Assembly (NCBI RefSeq): GCF_000331305.1
Contig: NZ_KB217478.1
Location: forward strand, 2,632,151-2,696,150
Origin: Calothrix sp. PCC 7103
GTDB lineage: Bacteria > Cyanobacteriota > Cyanobacteriia > Cyanobacteriales > Nostocaceae
DNA length: 64,000 nucleotides
Reading direction: 5' to 3'
Made by a program: the position numbers and the translations under genes. Of this stretch, positions 1 to 8,074 are shown piece by piece. How positions within the stretch are numbered: position 1 is the stretch's first letter; every line of letters starts with the position of its first letter. A model generated the notes under the pieces. The model saw only the letters and a program-made list of their open reading frames with translations, made no database searches and had not been told where the DNA came from.

Positions 1-426
1 AAAATGCATAAACCTCCGAACTTCACTGAAGATGATGCTCAAAAAGTCAATAACTTATTCAAAGAAATCATTCCTCACTGTCCATCATTCAAATTCAAGT
101 TTGAAGGTTTAGTACTATTCCCTACAAGTTTTTCATTAATTGGTTACTGTGACGAAACGCTAAGAGAACTAGTTCATGCTTTAGATAAAGGACTTAAAGA
201 AATTGGTTTATCTGACGATAAAAAATATATTTCTGATACAGTATTTTTTGGAAACATGACGCTATGTAGATTTACACAGGCGCCTAGCTTATTATTACAA
301 GATAAAATCCGAGAGTTAGAAAGTATTTATATAGGGGAAATGAACGTCTCTGAAATTAACTTAGTGACATGTAACGTAGTTTGCCACCCTAAAAGCCGAA
401 GAATTATAGGCGCCTATACATTGTAG
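1..426 (+). CDS. 2H-phosphoesterase/2'-5' RNA ligase-like protein, 5' end probably outside window
   Basis: The reading frame is open from base 1; the first ATG is at base 4, so the 140 residues seen may be only the C-terminal part of a longer protein. The stretch GNMTLCRFT resembles the second H-x-T/S signature of 2H phosphoesterases (2'-5' RNA ligase fold), but the expected histidine is Asn here. If the family assignment is right, the first motif would lie upstream of the window. 2H enzymes act on 2',3'-cyclic or 2'-5' phosphodiester bonds of RNA or nucleotides; the substrate here cannot be inferred. It ends just before an intergenic inverted-repeat element. Coding is likely; function is tentative. 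Confidence 0.5.
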   Translation, partial: KMHKPPNFTEDDAQKVNNLFKEIIPHCPSFKFKFEGLVLFPTSFSLIGYCDETLRELVHALDKGLKEIGLSDDKKYISDTVFFGNMTLCRFTQAPSLLLQDKIRELESIYIGEMNVSEINLVTCNVVCHPKSRRIIGAYTL

Positions 427-431
427 CAAAT

Positions 432-597
432 TGTAGGTTGGGTGGAGCGCAAGCGCAACCCAACAAAAAAACTAGCAACAAACTATAATATTTACCTTCA
501 AAATTCGTGGTTTATGTTGGGTTGTGCCTACCCTACGGGAAAACTCCGTTTACGGATAACGGCATACTACGTAAACGTAAACTCCACCCAACCTACA
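432..597. repeat. 166-bp element with perfect 16-bp terminal inverted repeats
   Basis: TGTAGGTTGGGTGGAG at 432-447 is the exact reverse complement of 582-597. Inside, ACCCAACA near 458 faces TGTTGGGT near 513, giving a nested inverted pair. No protein of the element itself is encoded. It lies between convergent gene ends (the 2H-like gene and the molybdoenzyme gene). It looks like a non-autonomous MITE-type or REP-type repeat and may also act as a two-way transcription terminator. Confidence 0.7.
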
Positions 598-609
598 GTG
601 ATACGAGTA

Positions 610-1200
610 TTAATAACTATAACGTTCTTCAGCAAAGGGTTCGCCACGTTGGTGATAACCATTACGTTCCCAAAAACCCAAGTCTTCTTTTTCAAGAAAT
701 TCTAAACCGTTTATCCACTTAGCGCTTTTCCAGGCATAAAGGTGAGGTACCACTAACCTCATAGGTCCACCATGTTCTGCTGGTAACGGTTCATCAAATA
801 ATTTAAACGCAAAGAAATTTTCTTCACGTACAAAGTCTTCCATTGAAATGTTGGTTGTATAACCACCATAACAATGTTCCATTATATGCTTGGCTTTTGG
901 CTCTACTTCGATCACCTTCATAAAGTCGGTGACTTTAATACCAGTCCATTTCACATCTAGTTTCGACCAACGAGTAACACAATGAAAATCAGCAGTAAAT
1001 TCACTTTGAGGTAACTCCATAAAGTCATCCCAAGTCAAAATTTTAGGCTCCACAGCACCCGATATACGAAATTCCCAAGTATTCATATCGACTTGAGGAG
1101 TCGAGCCATAAGTTAATACGGGGAAACCGTTCGTTAAATATTGACCTGGGGGTACTCGGTCGTTTGGTTCGGTTGGTTTTTGAAAAAATTTCCCTGGCAT
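610..1200 (-). CDS. YedY/sulfite-oxidase-like molybdopterin-dependent oxidoreductase
   Basis: A 196-residue protein of the sulfite oxidase-like family (COG2041), a molybdenum-cofactor domain. The segment TADFHCVTRWSKLDVKWTG carries the conserved cysteine (about residue 74) that ligates molybdenum, followed by the WxG surroundings typical of the family. It is a single-domain form with no haem or dimerisation domain and no clear Tat signal, so it is probably cytoplasmic. The TTG at 1206 opens the same frame two codons earlier; ATG at 1200 is preferred, although no good Shine-Dalgarno sequence is visible. Substrate unknown: homologues are annotated only as sulfite oxidase-like, and the sequence does not show sulfite use. 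Confidence 0.85.
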   Translation of the reverse strand: MPGKFFQKPTEPNDRVPPGQYLTNGFPVLTYGSTPQVDMNTWEFRISGAVEPKILTWDDFMELPQSEFTADFHCVTRWSKLDVKWTGIKVTDFMKVIEVEPKAKHIMEHCYGGYTTNISMEDFVREENFFAFKLFDEPLPAEHGGPMRLVVPHLYAWKSAKWINGLEFLEKEDLGFWERNGYHQRGEPFAEERYSY

Positions 1201-1206
1201 TGGCAA

Positions 1207-1301
1207 AAAGAGTTAGGAGGAACGGAGTTATGAGTTATGAGTTATGAGGCGCGGAGTTATTAGCTACTCAGCACGACTCACTCAGCACTCATAACTCATT
1301 A
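1207..1301. repeat. Heptamer-type intergenic repeat (GAGTTATGAGTTATGAG / ACTCAGCAC...ACTCATAACTCATTA)
   Basis: The spacer between rpmF and the molybdoenzyme gene is almost entirely short repeats: left arm copies of GAGTTATGAGTTATGAG (about 1226-1248) and right arm CTCAGCACTCATAACTCATTA (about 1280-1300), which are mutually complementary. Related spacers occur at 4361-4447 and 15107-15230. They resemble the short tandemly repeated sequences known from filamentous cyanobacteria. Confidence 0.65.
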
Positions 1302-1478
1302 TTACTCTTCGTCTTCGCTTTCTTCTTCATCTGTTGGATAGACGAAGGTTGAACGTCCACTCAATATTGATTTACCGAGGGAAATTGCTTTTTGTGCTTG
1401 GACTTCAGCTTTACGTCTCCAGGTTGCACGTCGTGAGTCACGCTTAGATTTTGAGGTTTTCTTCTTTGGAACAGCCAT
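1302..1478 (-). CDS. rpmF: 50S ribosomal protein L32
   Basis: A 58-residue protein beginning [20 protein letters not shown], the signature start of bacterial L32, which is part of the large ribosomal subunit. The frame is open nine codons further upstream (to 1505), but the family start is the ATG at 1478, so the shorter form is chosen. The zinc-binding cysteines found in some L32 proteins are absent (a C-minus form). The acidic tail (EEESEDEE) is typical of cyanobacterial L32. Confidence 0.95.
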   Translation of the reverse strand: MAVPKKKTSKSKRDSRRATWRRKAEVQAQKAISLGKSILSGRSTFVYPTDEEESEDEE

Positions 1479-1566
1479 GTTAGCGGATATCGCAATTTTT
1501 GACAACCTTTTTATTCTATGCCATTTACGAGAATTGGGAATAAACCAATTCAGAAGAGTGCATTGT

Positions 1567-2115
1567 TCATTGGTTCGGATTTCTTGGACTTGCTGGTGCT
1601 GGTGCTGGTTCTGGCTGAGGAACTGGTTGTTGTTGACTTACTGAGGAGTCAAATTGTAATAAACTGCGTGCAGTCTTGAAATACTTTGCCCAAACTTTTG
1701 GGTCAGGACGGTTACGCCATTGTTGACGACTAACTCGTAATTCTAGTATTGGTGCAATTGCGCCATAATTTTGCCCAGATACTATAACCGATACTTCTGT
1801 AATTAAAATATCTTGGTCGAAAGTTCGCTGTGCGGCCGCACGTGCTGCTGCTTCTGCTCTAGTTAGCATGTTTTGGTAAGTTTCTTCAAACAAGCGGTCA
1901 ATGACAATATCACCTGTTGCAGTATAAGCTCGCACTAATTGTGGTGCTATTCCTTCCGTAGCAACCCATACAGGTACGGCTATACCTAACATTAATATGG
2001 CTTTAACTATCCGGATTTTTGCTTCCAACCTAGGATCATAGGGATTAAATAACTTTAAAATATTCTCTACCTGTAGTGTATTTATGCTTAAAGATTTATG
2101 AATACTATTTTTCAT
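1567..2115 (-). CDS. Hypothetical membrane-anchored protein
   Basis: A 182-residue protein that I do not recognise beyond a cyanobacterial hypothetical. One hydrophobic segment lies near residues 37-60 ([20 protein letters not shown]). It is followed by an Ala-rich, probably helical region ([15 protein letters not shown]) and a short domain with alternating hydrophobic residues that looks like beta strands. The C-terminus is a low-complexity Pro/Gln/Ala tail ([20 protein letters not shown]). An AGGAG sits about 11 bases before the ATG. It is divergent from the pseudo-orthocaspase gene, with about 180 bp between the starts, so the two may share regulatory DNA. No function is proposed. Confidence 0.75.
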   Translation of the reverse strand: MKNSIHKSLSINTLQVENILKLFNPYDPRLEAKIRIVKAILMLGIAVPVWVATEGIAPQLVRAYTATGDIVIDRLFEETYQNMLTRAEAAARAAAQRTFDQDILITEVSVIVSGQNYGAIAPILELRVSRQQWRNRPDPKVWAKYFKTARSLLQFDSSVSQQQPVPQPEPAPAPASPRNPNQ

Positions 2116-2294
2116 ATGTTTTTCGCTCCTGAGAAACTCCTAATTGAGATTGCATTAAAAAGCAAGTAATAAATTTAACCTTAAATCTTACTGGTCGAAA
2201 TAATCACTTAGACTATTAGACATAGGTTAGCCTTGTTTTTTAGCAGAAGCAAACCGCAATTCTTCGATAATGTAAACCAAGTGCAATCACAGTG

Positions 2295-4349
2295 ATGGCA
2301 AATAACTGGGCGATAGCCATCGGTATCAATCAATATCAGTTCCTTCAACCTCTAGCTTGCGCTGAAGCTGATGCTATGGCGCTCAGGGCTTTTTTGATTG
2401 AAGATGGCGCCTTCAAAGAGCAGCAATGCTTGTTGATGAGCGATACATCGCCGCCAATTGGTGACCGACCGACTACTCCAACTAAGGAGAATATTTTATT
2501 ACTACTTGAGGATTTAGCCGCCGCTTGTTGGCACCCCCAAGACCGTGTGTGGTTTTTTTTCAGTGGATACGGAGTAAACCACAACGGTAGAGATTATTTA
2601 ATGCCCGTTGATGGAACTCCTGAACGTATTGAAGAAACGGGTATTGAAGTTGCAGCACTAATGCAAAGTCTACAGGTATCAGGCGTTAACTTACTAATGT
2701 TGCTTGATATTAACCGTGCATTTGGAACATTGAATGAGATATACGTTGGGCAAGAAATCATTGACCTCGCGCAGGAGTTACAACTCCCCTTGATTTTGTC
2801 GTGCCAACCCGAACAATTTTCCTACGAAAGCAACGAACTCGGTCACGGTTTCTTTACAGCAGCACTTTTAGAGGCTTTACGTTCAGGAAATGGCAACACA
2901 TTAGGCGAATTAGAAGCCTATTTAAGCATTCGGACACCAGAACTCTGTCAGCATTTCTGGCGCCCGACACAAAACCCTGTCACAGTTATTACTTCAAGCA
3001 AGCAGGTTATTTTGGGAAACTTTGAATTAGAAAACGACGACGCACCAGCGATAGTAGTATCCGAAGAAATCTTCGCCTCAGCACTATCAGCTCCCCTATT
3101 AGAAAGCGCTACAAACAAAAACTCACATCCCGCACAGTCTCCACCAAATTACTATTCGCAACTTCAAAATCCTCAAAATGCCACTAACATCAAAAATCAA
3201 GTTGCCACAACTAATTTTGGTGAATATGGTCAAGGCTATATAAATTCTGGTGTACAGTCAGCAATTCCACAAGCTAGTCAACGAAGCTTACCCCCTTCGC
3301 TTCCTCCAGCTAGACCTAGGGTTGAAACTCAACAACCAGTTAGCAGCATTCCCCTTTCAAACGAACATCCAGACGAACATCAGGAACAAGAAAACGAAAA
3401 TAGTGCAGGTGTTCCGTTTTGGCTACAAGTATTATTATGGGGTGGTAGCATGACGTTACTGCTAGGGATGATAGTACTTTTATTATTCCGTAATCAATCT
3501 GGAGTAGAGCAAAATAACTCAACATCATCTAATATCACCCCAGATGAAACATCACTCGTTAGAACTGCTCCAGAAAATTCAGTCGCTAGAACCCCTCGTG
3601 CATCTGAGCAAACGGCATCTGTTACACAACCAACTACACAACCAACTACACGCCCAACTATACAACCCACTGCACAACCAACCGCATCACCAAATGCGAG
3701 TGCGGCACCTGAGACCACACCAAAACCTCAAGTAGCAGCACCAATAGTAATAAACCCACAAATTCGTAAACAAGCACTTGCCGAGTTAGATAGATTATCG
3801 CTTACCCCTACACAAGCAAATGATTTGAAGATAGCCATCGCTGCCGCACGTAAAATCAAACCAGACGACAAGCAATACTCTCAAGCGCAGGCTAATATTC
3901 AAGTTTGGAACAGTATGATATTTGATTTAGCAGAGGAACGTGCTAAAAAACGCCAGTACTCTTCGGCTGTTGCTGCAGCTCAACTAATTGGTGAAAATGA
4001 AGCGTTATACCCAAAAGCAGATTCAGCAGTTACAAAATGGCGCCAGCAGGCAAAACAATATGTAAGTAATAAAACAGTTGTTGAAGCAGCTACAGGTTTG
4101 GTTAAACCAGGACAAGCATCAAGCTATAACCGCGCTATAGAAGTTGCTAAAAAAGTACCAAAAGGTGAACCAGGTTTCGACGCAGCGCAAAAATCTATCG
4201 ATAAATGGAGTAAGGAAATATTAAATCTAGCCAGAAAGCGCGCGGCAAAAGGTGACAGACAAGCAGCAGTTAGTACAGCCACTCTAGTTCCACAAGGAAC
4301 ACCCGCTTACAGCGCAGCACAAAGAGCCATTCAACAGTGGAAAAAATAA
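2295..4349 (+). CDS. Pseudo-orthocaspase (caspase-fold protein, catalytic His-Cys replaced by Tyr-Asn) with TM segment and C-terminal repeats
   Basis: The N-terminal ~230 residues are a caspase/metacaspase (C14) fold: it opens WAIAIGINQYQFLQPLACAEAD, a typical p20 start. The catalytic His position reads FFFSGYGVNHNG (Tyr92 instead of His in SGHG) and the Cys position reads LLDINRAFG (Asn140 instead of Cys in D-x-C), so proteolysis is not expected. A linker leads to one TM helix (about residues 375-400, WLQVLLWGGSMTLLLGMIVL), then a Thr/Pro/Gln-rich spacer (TQPTTQPTTRPT-type) and a helical C-terminal region in which units like LAEERAKKRQYSSAVAAAQLI recur. GTG at 2292 directly precedes the ATG chosen. 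'YN' pseudo-orthocaspases are a known cyanobacterial class; the tail domain's role is unknown. Confidence 0.88.
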   Translation: MANNWAIAIGINQYQFLQPLACAEADAMALRAFLIEDGAFKEQQCLLMSDTSPPIGDRPTTPTKENILLLLEDLAAACWHPQDRVWFFFSGYGVNHNGRDYLMPVDGTPERIEETGIEVAALMQSLQVSGVNLLMLLDINRAFGTLNEIYVGQEIIDLAQELQLPLILSCQPEQFSYESNELGHGFFTAALLEALRSGNGNTLGELEAYLSIRTPELCQHFWRPTQNPVTVITSSKQVILGNFELENDDAPAIVVSEEIFASALSAPLLESATNKNSHPAQSPPNYYSQLQNPQNATNIKNQVATTNFGEYGQGYINSGVQSAIPQASQRSLPPSLPPARPRVETQQPVSSIPLSNEHPDEHQEQENENSAGVPFWLQVLLWGGSMTLLLGMIVLLLFRNQSGVEQNNSTSSNITPDETSLVRTAPENSVARTPRASEQTASVTQPTTQPTTRPTIQPTAQPTASPNASAAPETTPKPQVAAPIVINPQIRKQALAELDRLSLTPTQANDLKIAIAAARKIKPDDKQYSQAQANIQVWNSMIFDLAEERAKKRQYSSAVAAAQLIGENEALYPKADSAVTKWRQQAKQYVSNKTVVEAATGLVKPGQASSYNRAIEVAKKVPKGEPGFDAAQKSIDKWSKEILNLARKRAAKGDRQAAVSTATLVPQGTPAYSAAQRAIQQWKK

Positions 4350-4360
4350 CTAAGAATAAT

Positions 4361-4447
4361 AAGTGCTGAGTACTGAGTGCTGAGTGGAGAATAATAGATT
4401 TAACTTATAACTCCTAACTCTTAACTTGTTACTCAGCACTCAGCACT
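4361..4447. repeat. Heptamer-type inverted repeat (AGTGCTGAGTACTGAGTGCTGAGT / ACTCAGCACTCAGCACT)
   Basis: The left arm at 4361-4385 is built from AGTGCTGAG/TACTGAG units and the right arm at 4431-4447 reads ACTCAGCACTCAGCACT, its complement. Between them are AACTCCTAACTC units of the same style as at 1207-1301 and 15107-15230. It separates two convergent genes and could fold as a terminator-like stem. Confidence 0.65.
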
Positions 4448-4455
4448 TTTAACTT

Positions 4456-4833
4456 TTAACAATATTGCGAAACGTCTTCGCCACATTTATCAGCAAGGTA
4501 ACACAGTGCCCGAAAACGTAAGCTAACAACCTCGTCATATAAAGGATTGAGCTTACACATTGGCGGAATGTGGAACAAGGTTTTGCCGAATAACTTTACA
4601 TCGCGCTCAAACGGACATTGAGATGGAATCAATTTACAAAGACGATGCGCGATTTTACTATCGCTAACTTCAATGCTGTCTACCCAGTTCCGCAATGGCT
4701 TCAAACAATCAAAACCTGGCTTTTTAGGAAGATGGTTTTGATGAATAATATTTTTGTCTTCAGTTTGCGTGTGGTTGAGAGATACCCAGCTTGCTAAAAA
4801 AATCTTTTGTGTGGTATTGCCAAATACCTTCAT
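4456..4833 (-). CDS. Mo-dependent nitrogenase C-terminal family protein
   Basis: A 125-residue protein whose second half (IPSQCPFERDVKLFGKTLF, HIPPMCKLNPLYD, LRFRALCYLADKCGEDV) matches the cyanobacterial family named 'Mo-dependent nitrogenase, C-terminus' (PF06967). The name reflects sequence association, not demonstrated nitrogenase activity. It has five conserved-looking cysteines spread over the last 80 residues, suggesting metal binding or redox sensitivity (inference). The frame is open to 4890, but ATG at 4833 follows AGAGGAG at good spacing and begins MKVFGNTTQKIFL, so that start is chosen. No nif genes lie nearby. Confidence 0.85.
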   Translation of the reverse strand: MKVFGNTTQKIFLASWVSLNHTQTEDKNIIHQNHLPKKPGFDCLKPLRNWVDSIEVSDSKIAHRLCKLIPSQCPFERDVKLFGKTLFHIPPMCKLNPLYDEVVSLRFRALCYLADKCGEDVSQYC

Positions 4834-5303
4834 GGTTCGCTCCTCTGTGTATTTGAGGCTATTTAACTGTAAACGAACGTTTAATATCAAAAGCTAATTA
4901 TCTCTCCCGGAAAAAATTGGCTTTATGCCTCGATGCAATCTAATGTACTGGTAACAACACAATTTCGGTTTTTTTGTTGTGCTGCACAGTCTAAGTGTTT
5001 TTTGCGATCGCGACTTAAATCAGAGTTCACTTATTATCTACGTCCAGTTAACAGCAAATTCCATATAATCGGTAGTGCGATGCTACTATCTTGTTGATAA
5101 CTTGACACACTTTAAATTTTAATAAAGACATCTGCCTTTGGACAGATATATACCTCACTTTATTCAATTTTTTTACAACATATTATCGGTATTGTCATAG
5201 ACAAAAGTCTATATGTTGTATTCTGGCATAAGTGACTTATCAAAAAACCACCCGTTAACACCAGAAGCTGGCTAGCATACATTAGTTCCCCAATATTTAA
5301 ATT
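4834..5303. other. Intergenic, no gene seen
   Basis: About 470 bp of AT-rich sequence upstream of the Mo-nitrogenase-C homologue. It contains the only GCGATCGC I found in the window (about 5005-5012). No ORF of substance and no recognisable RNA gene. Confidence 0.6.
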
Positions 5304-5323
5304 GAATTTACCTAGGTAAATTC
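5304..5323. promoter_or_regulatory. Perfect 20-bp palindrome upstream of the permease pseudogene
   Basis: GAATTTACCTAGGTAAATTC is identical to its reverse complement over all 20 bases. It lies about 50 bp before the first recognisable codons of the decayed permease gene. This is the size and symmetry of a dimeric repressor operator; the regulator is unknown. Confidence 0.5.
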
Positions 5324-5356
5324 TATAGGGGCTTTTAATTTGAGAAAGTTCGCTTG

Positions 5357-6150
5357 GATACTAGTTCCAGGGTTTATGACGTAAAAAATATTACACAAAT
5401 TCTTGTGAGTTTCTACCAAATTTTTGTTTACAGTGTATTAGGGCTAACTTATTCGGGTTTAGCGGTTGGATACCTACCTGGTTTACGGATGAACCGTCCC
5501 ACGATAGCCTTCGTTGGTTCTAGTTTTCTCATTTCTCTCAGCGCGATCAACGCGCGACGAAGCATGGCAAGCTATTGGCGTTAAGACCATCATATTTCTG
5601 TTAAGTATGATGGTGGTTAATGCCAATTTAACTTATAGGAGATTTTTCGCGCGCTTTATATTTACTGCTGCGTCTGACGCGAAGTTCGTTGGGACTATTG
5701 ATAGCTTTGACTGTGGGGACTGGTGTTCTCTCTGCTTTTTTCTCAATGACACACTGGCTTTGATTTTTACCCCATTTACTTTAAATCTGACTCAAGCTTG
5801 AAAACTGAATCCCATACCCTATTTATTAGCTTTGGCAGCAGCGACAAATATCGGTTTCGTCGCAACTCTCAGCGGCAACCCCTAAAATATATTGATTGCT
5901 TCTTTTTCAGGTATCGCCTACCTTGATTTTGTCTCTCATAGACTACTAATTGCTGTAGCAGGCATGGCAATTCAAATTATTTTGTTGTGGGTATTTTATC
6001 CAGAAGTACGCTCAACTGTTCCTTGTGACAAGTATGGTTACAGGATAGCCACTCACGACTGACAGCATCTTCCAAACTCAAACCCAAGATTTTCAGGAAC
6101 GCTTTGCGCCGCTAACAATGTCAATGTTGAGGTTAGGGTTTGTTTATTGG
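5357..6150 (+). pseudogene. Frameshifted ArsB/NhaD-type (SLC13-like) anion permease
   Basis: Fragments of one ion-transporter-like protein appear in order but in different frames. One frame gives VYSVLGLTYSGLAVGYLPG and GLRMNRPTIAFVGSSFLI, then a shift gives RDEAWQAIGVKTIIFLLSMM. Around 5645-5740 another frame gives ALYLLLRLTRSSLGLLIAL and TVGTGVLSAF, then FFLNDTLALIFTPFTLNLTQ, and around 5960-6010 IAVAGMAIQIILLWVFYPEV. FFLNDT, with a hydrophobic helix on either side, is characteristic of ArsB/NhaD permeases. At least four frame changes or stops separate the pieces, so no full-length product can form. Two ORF fragments in this stretch are pieces of the pseudogene, not small genes. Confidence 0.8.
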
Positions 6151-6180
6151 TGGGTAAGAAAAAAAGTTTAATCGAAAAAT

Positions 6181-6247
6181 ACCCCCTAGCTCTTAATAAG
6201 GGGGAAAAGAGGGGGTTAAGCCCCCCTTAATAAGGGGGTTGGGGGAT
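6181..6247. repeat. CCCCCTTAATAAGGGGG-type intergenic repeat
   Basis: Two nested GC-arm palindromes: CCCCCTAGCTCTTAATAAGG with GGG completing the arm, then a second arm CCCCCCTTAATAAGGGGG ending in TTGGGGGAT. A closely related copy lies at 52269-52333. Both copies sit between convergent gene ends, here the permease pseudogene and rnj, which fits a bidirectional terminator or REP-like role. Confidence 0.75.
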
Positions 6248-6259
6248 CAAATTCAAAGT

Positions 6260-8074
6260 CTAAGAAGCAACTTGTGCAGCTGTTCTAGTGCGGCGCCTTC
6301 TACCATCAGTTGCGACGGTTGTCGTTGTGGTTGCGGTTGTCGCTGTAACCTTTACAGTTGGCTCAGTTGGTTCATCAGGAATTTGCATCAATAATGTCAC
6401 CGTTGGTTGACAATGCAATTCTTTACGTAACGAACGCGCTAAATCACGTTCAATTAACCCTTGTAAACCACCCCAGTCTACATCGGTTTTACCTTCATAA
6501 GTTTGAGCAAATTCGCCCCAACGTACACTGAGAATTTCTTCTATTCGCTGCTGTACCCAATTTAGTAACAAAGGCTTTTCAATACTTGTTACTACTCCGC
6601 GCATATGAATTTCGGGTTTTGCTAGTAATTTACCACTCCAATCTATTGCGGCAGCAATTGTTACTAGACCTTCTTCCGCCATTTTCTGACGTTCTTGCAA
6701 GACTCTGGCACTAACCATGCCTGAACCAGAAGTGTCAACCAACTCTAGACCCGCAGGCACTTTAGCACCTACACGAATTGATTCTTGCGTCAGTTCGATA
6801 ACATCTCCGTTATCGATAAGCACCATGTTCTCTTTTGGAACACCCATGCTTTGCGCTGTTTGCGAATGCTTTATCAACATCCGATGTTCACCGTGTACTG
6901 GTACAAAAAACTTGGGTCGAGTTAGTGCCAGCATTAATTTTTGGTCTTCTTGACAACCGTGTCCAGATACGTGAATTCCTTTGTCGCGTCCGTAAACTAC
7001 GTTGGCGCCTTGCATCATCAATTTATCAATGGTATTAACAACAGCTATGGTGTTACCAGGAATTGGATTGGCAGAGAATACTACCGTATCACCTTCACGA
7101 ATCTTGATATGAGGGTGTTCTTTGTTCGCAATGCGCGTCATCGCTGACATTGGCTCACCCTGAGAGCCTGTTGTTAAAATTAATACTCTTTCGCCCGGTA
7201 AATTACGAATGGTATTCAGCGGTTGCAACAAATTATCTGGACACTTGATATAACCAAGGTTACGTGCGTGAGCAATTAAGTTGAGCATCGAACGTCCAAC
7301 AACGCTAACGACGCGACTGTGCTTCTGCGCTAATTCCAAAATCATGTTGATGCGGTGAACACTCGAAGCGAAAGTGGTTATAAACAACCTGCCTTCTGTT
7401 TGACTGAAAACCCGATCAAGATTTGGATACACCGAACGTTCGGATGGCGTAAATCCTGGTACTTCTGAGTTAGTAGAATCACTGAGAAGGCAAAGTACGC
7501 CTTTCTCCCCATGTTCAGCTAATCGCTGTATATCAAAGCGCTCACCGTCAACGGGTGTATGGTCAAACTTAAAGTCACCTGTGTGGATAACTACACCAAT
7601 TGGGGTATGAATGGCAACTGTAAAACTATCAGCAATGGAATGAGTGTTGCGAATATATTCCACTAAAAAGTTCTTGCCAATTCGCACAACATCACGTGGC
7701 ATAACTGAACGTAATTCAGTACGGTCACGTACTCCTGCCTCTTCCAATTTACCTTCAAGCATTGCCAACGCTAGACGTGGCCCATATATCACAGGAATTT
7801 CAAACTGTTTAAGGTGGAATGCAATTCCACCAATATGATCTTCATGTCCGTGTGTAACAATCATCCCCTTGATTTTATGCCGATTCTCACGGACGTAAGT
7901 CATGTCAGGAAGGACAATATTTACACCATGCATTCCATCAGTAGGGAAAGCCAAACCTGCATCGAGAAGAATTATTTCATCGTCGTACTCAAAAACACAG
8001 GTATTTTTACCAATTTCATGCAAACCGCCCAAAGGAATGATTTTGAGGGCGGCTGAATTTTCGTTTCTAGCCAT
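6260..8074 (-). CDS. rnj: Ribonuclease J
   Basis: A 604-residue metallo-beta-lactamase/beta-CASP ribonuclease involved in mRNA decay and rRNA/tRNA maturation. The zinc motif THGHEDHIGG is intact (His75, His77, Asp79, His80). Further family motifs are seen as SDSTNSEVPGFTPSE, LTTGSQGEPMSAMTRIA and VHVSGHG-like GIHVSGHG, with VPVHGEHRML near residue 395. The ~555-residue core is of normal length and is followed by a Thr-rich tail ending in a basic RRRRTR patch, which may bind RNA (inference). Start ATG with AAGGAG just upstream. It is the last gene of asd-dapA-rnj on this strand, with a 309-bp gap after dapA. Confidence 0.96.
   Translation of the reverse strand: MARNENSAALKIIPLGGLHEIGKNTCVFEYDDEIILLDAGLAFPTDGMHGVNIVLPDMTYVRENRHKIKGMIVTHGHEDHIGGIAFHLKQFEIPVIYGPRLALAMLEGKLEEAGVRDRTELRSVMPRDVVRIGKNFLVEYIRNTHSIADSFTVAIHTPIGVVIHTGDFKFDHTPVDGERFDIQRLAEHGEKGVLCLLSDSTNSEVPGFTPSERSVYPNLDRVFSQTEGRLFITTFASSVHRINMILELAQKHSRVVSVVGRSMLNLIAHARNLGYIKCPDNLLQPLNTIRNLPGERVLILTTGSQGEPMSAMTRIANKEHPHIKIREGDTVVFSANPIPGNTIAVVNTIDKLMMQGANVVYGRDKGIHVSGHGCQEDQKLMLALTRPKFFVPVHGEHRMLIKHSQTAQSMGVPKENMVLIDNGDVIELTQESIRVGAKVPAGLELVDTSGSGMVSARVLQERQKMAEEGLVTIAAAIDWSGKLLAKPEIHMRGVVTSIEKPLLLNWVQQRIEEILSVRWGEFAQTYEGKTDVDWGGLQGLIERDLARSLRKELHCQPTVTLLMQIPDEPTEPTVKVTATTATTTTTVATDGRRRRTRTAAQVAS

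Noticed and set aside
442-722. Two overlapping plus-strand ORFs of 71 and 87 codons
   Set aside because: They cover the inverted-repeat element and the antisense 3' end of the molybdoenzyme gene; composition is not protein-like.
3630-3700. Possible CRISPR-like short repeats (ACAACCAACTACACAACC)
   Set aside because: These are in-frame TQPT codon repeats in the low-complexity linker of the pseudo-orthocaspase, without spacers. No CRISPR array was seen anywhere in the window.
5354-5801. Two small overlapping ORFs as independent genes
   Set aside because: Their translations are consecutive fragments of one ArsB/NhaD-like permease, so they are parts of a pseudogene.
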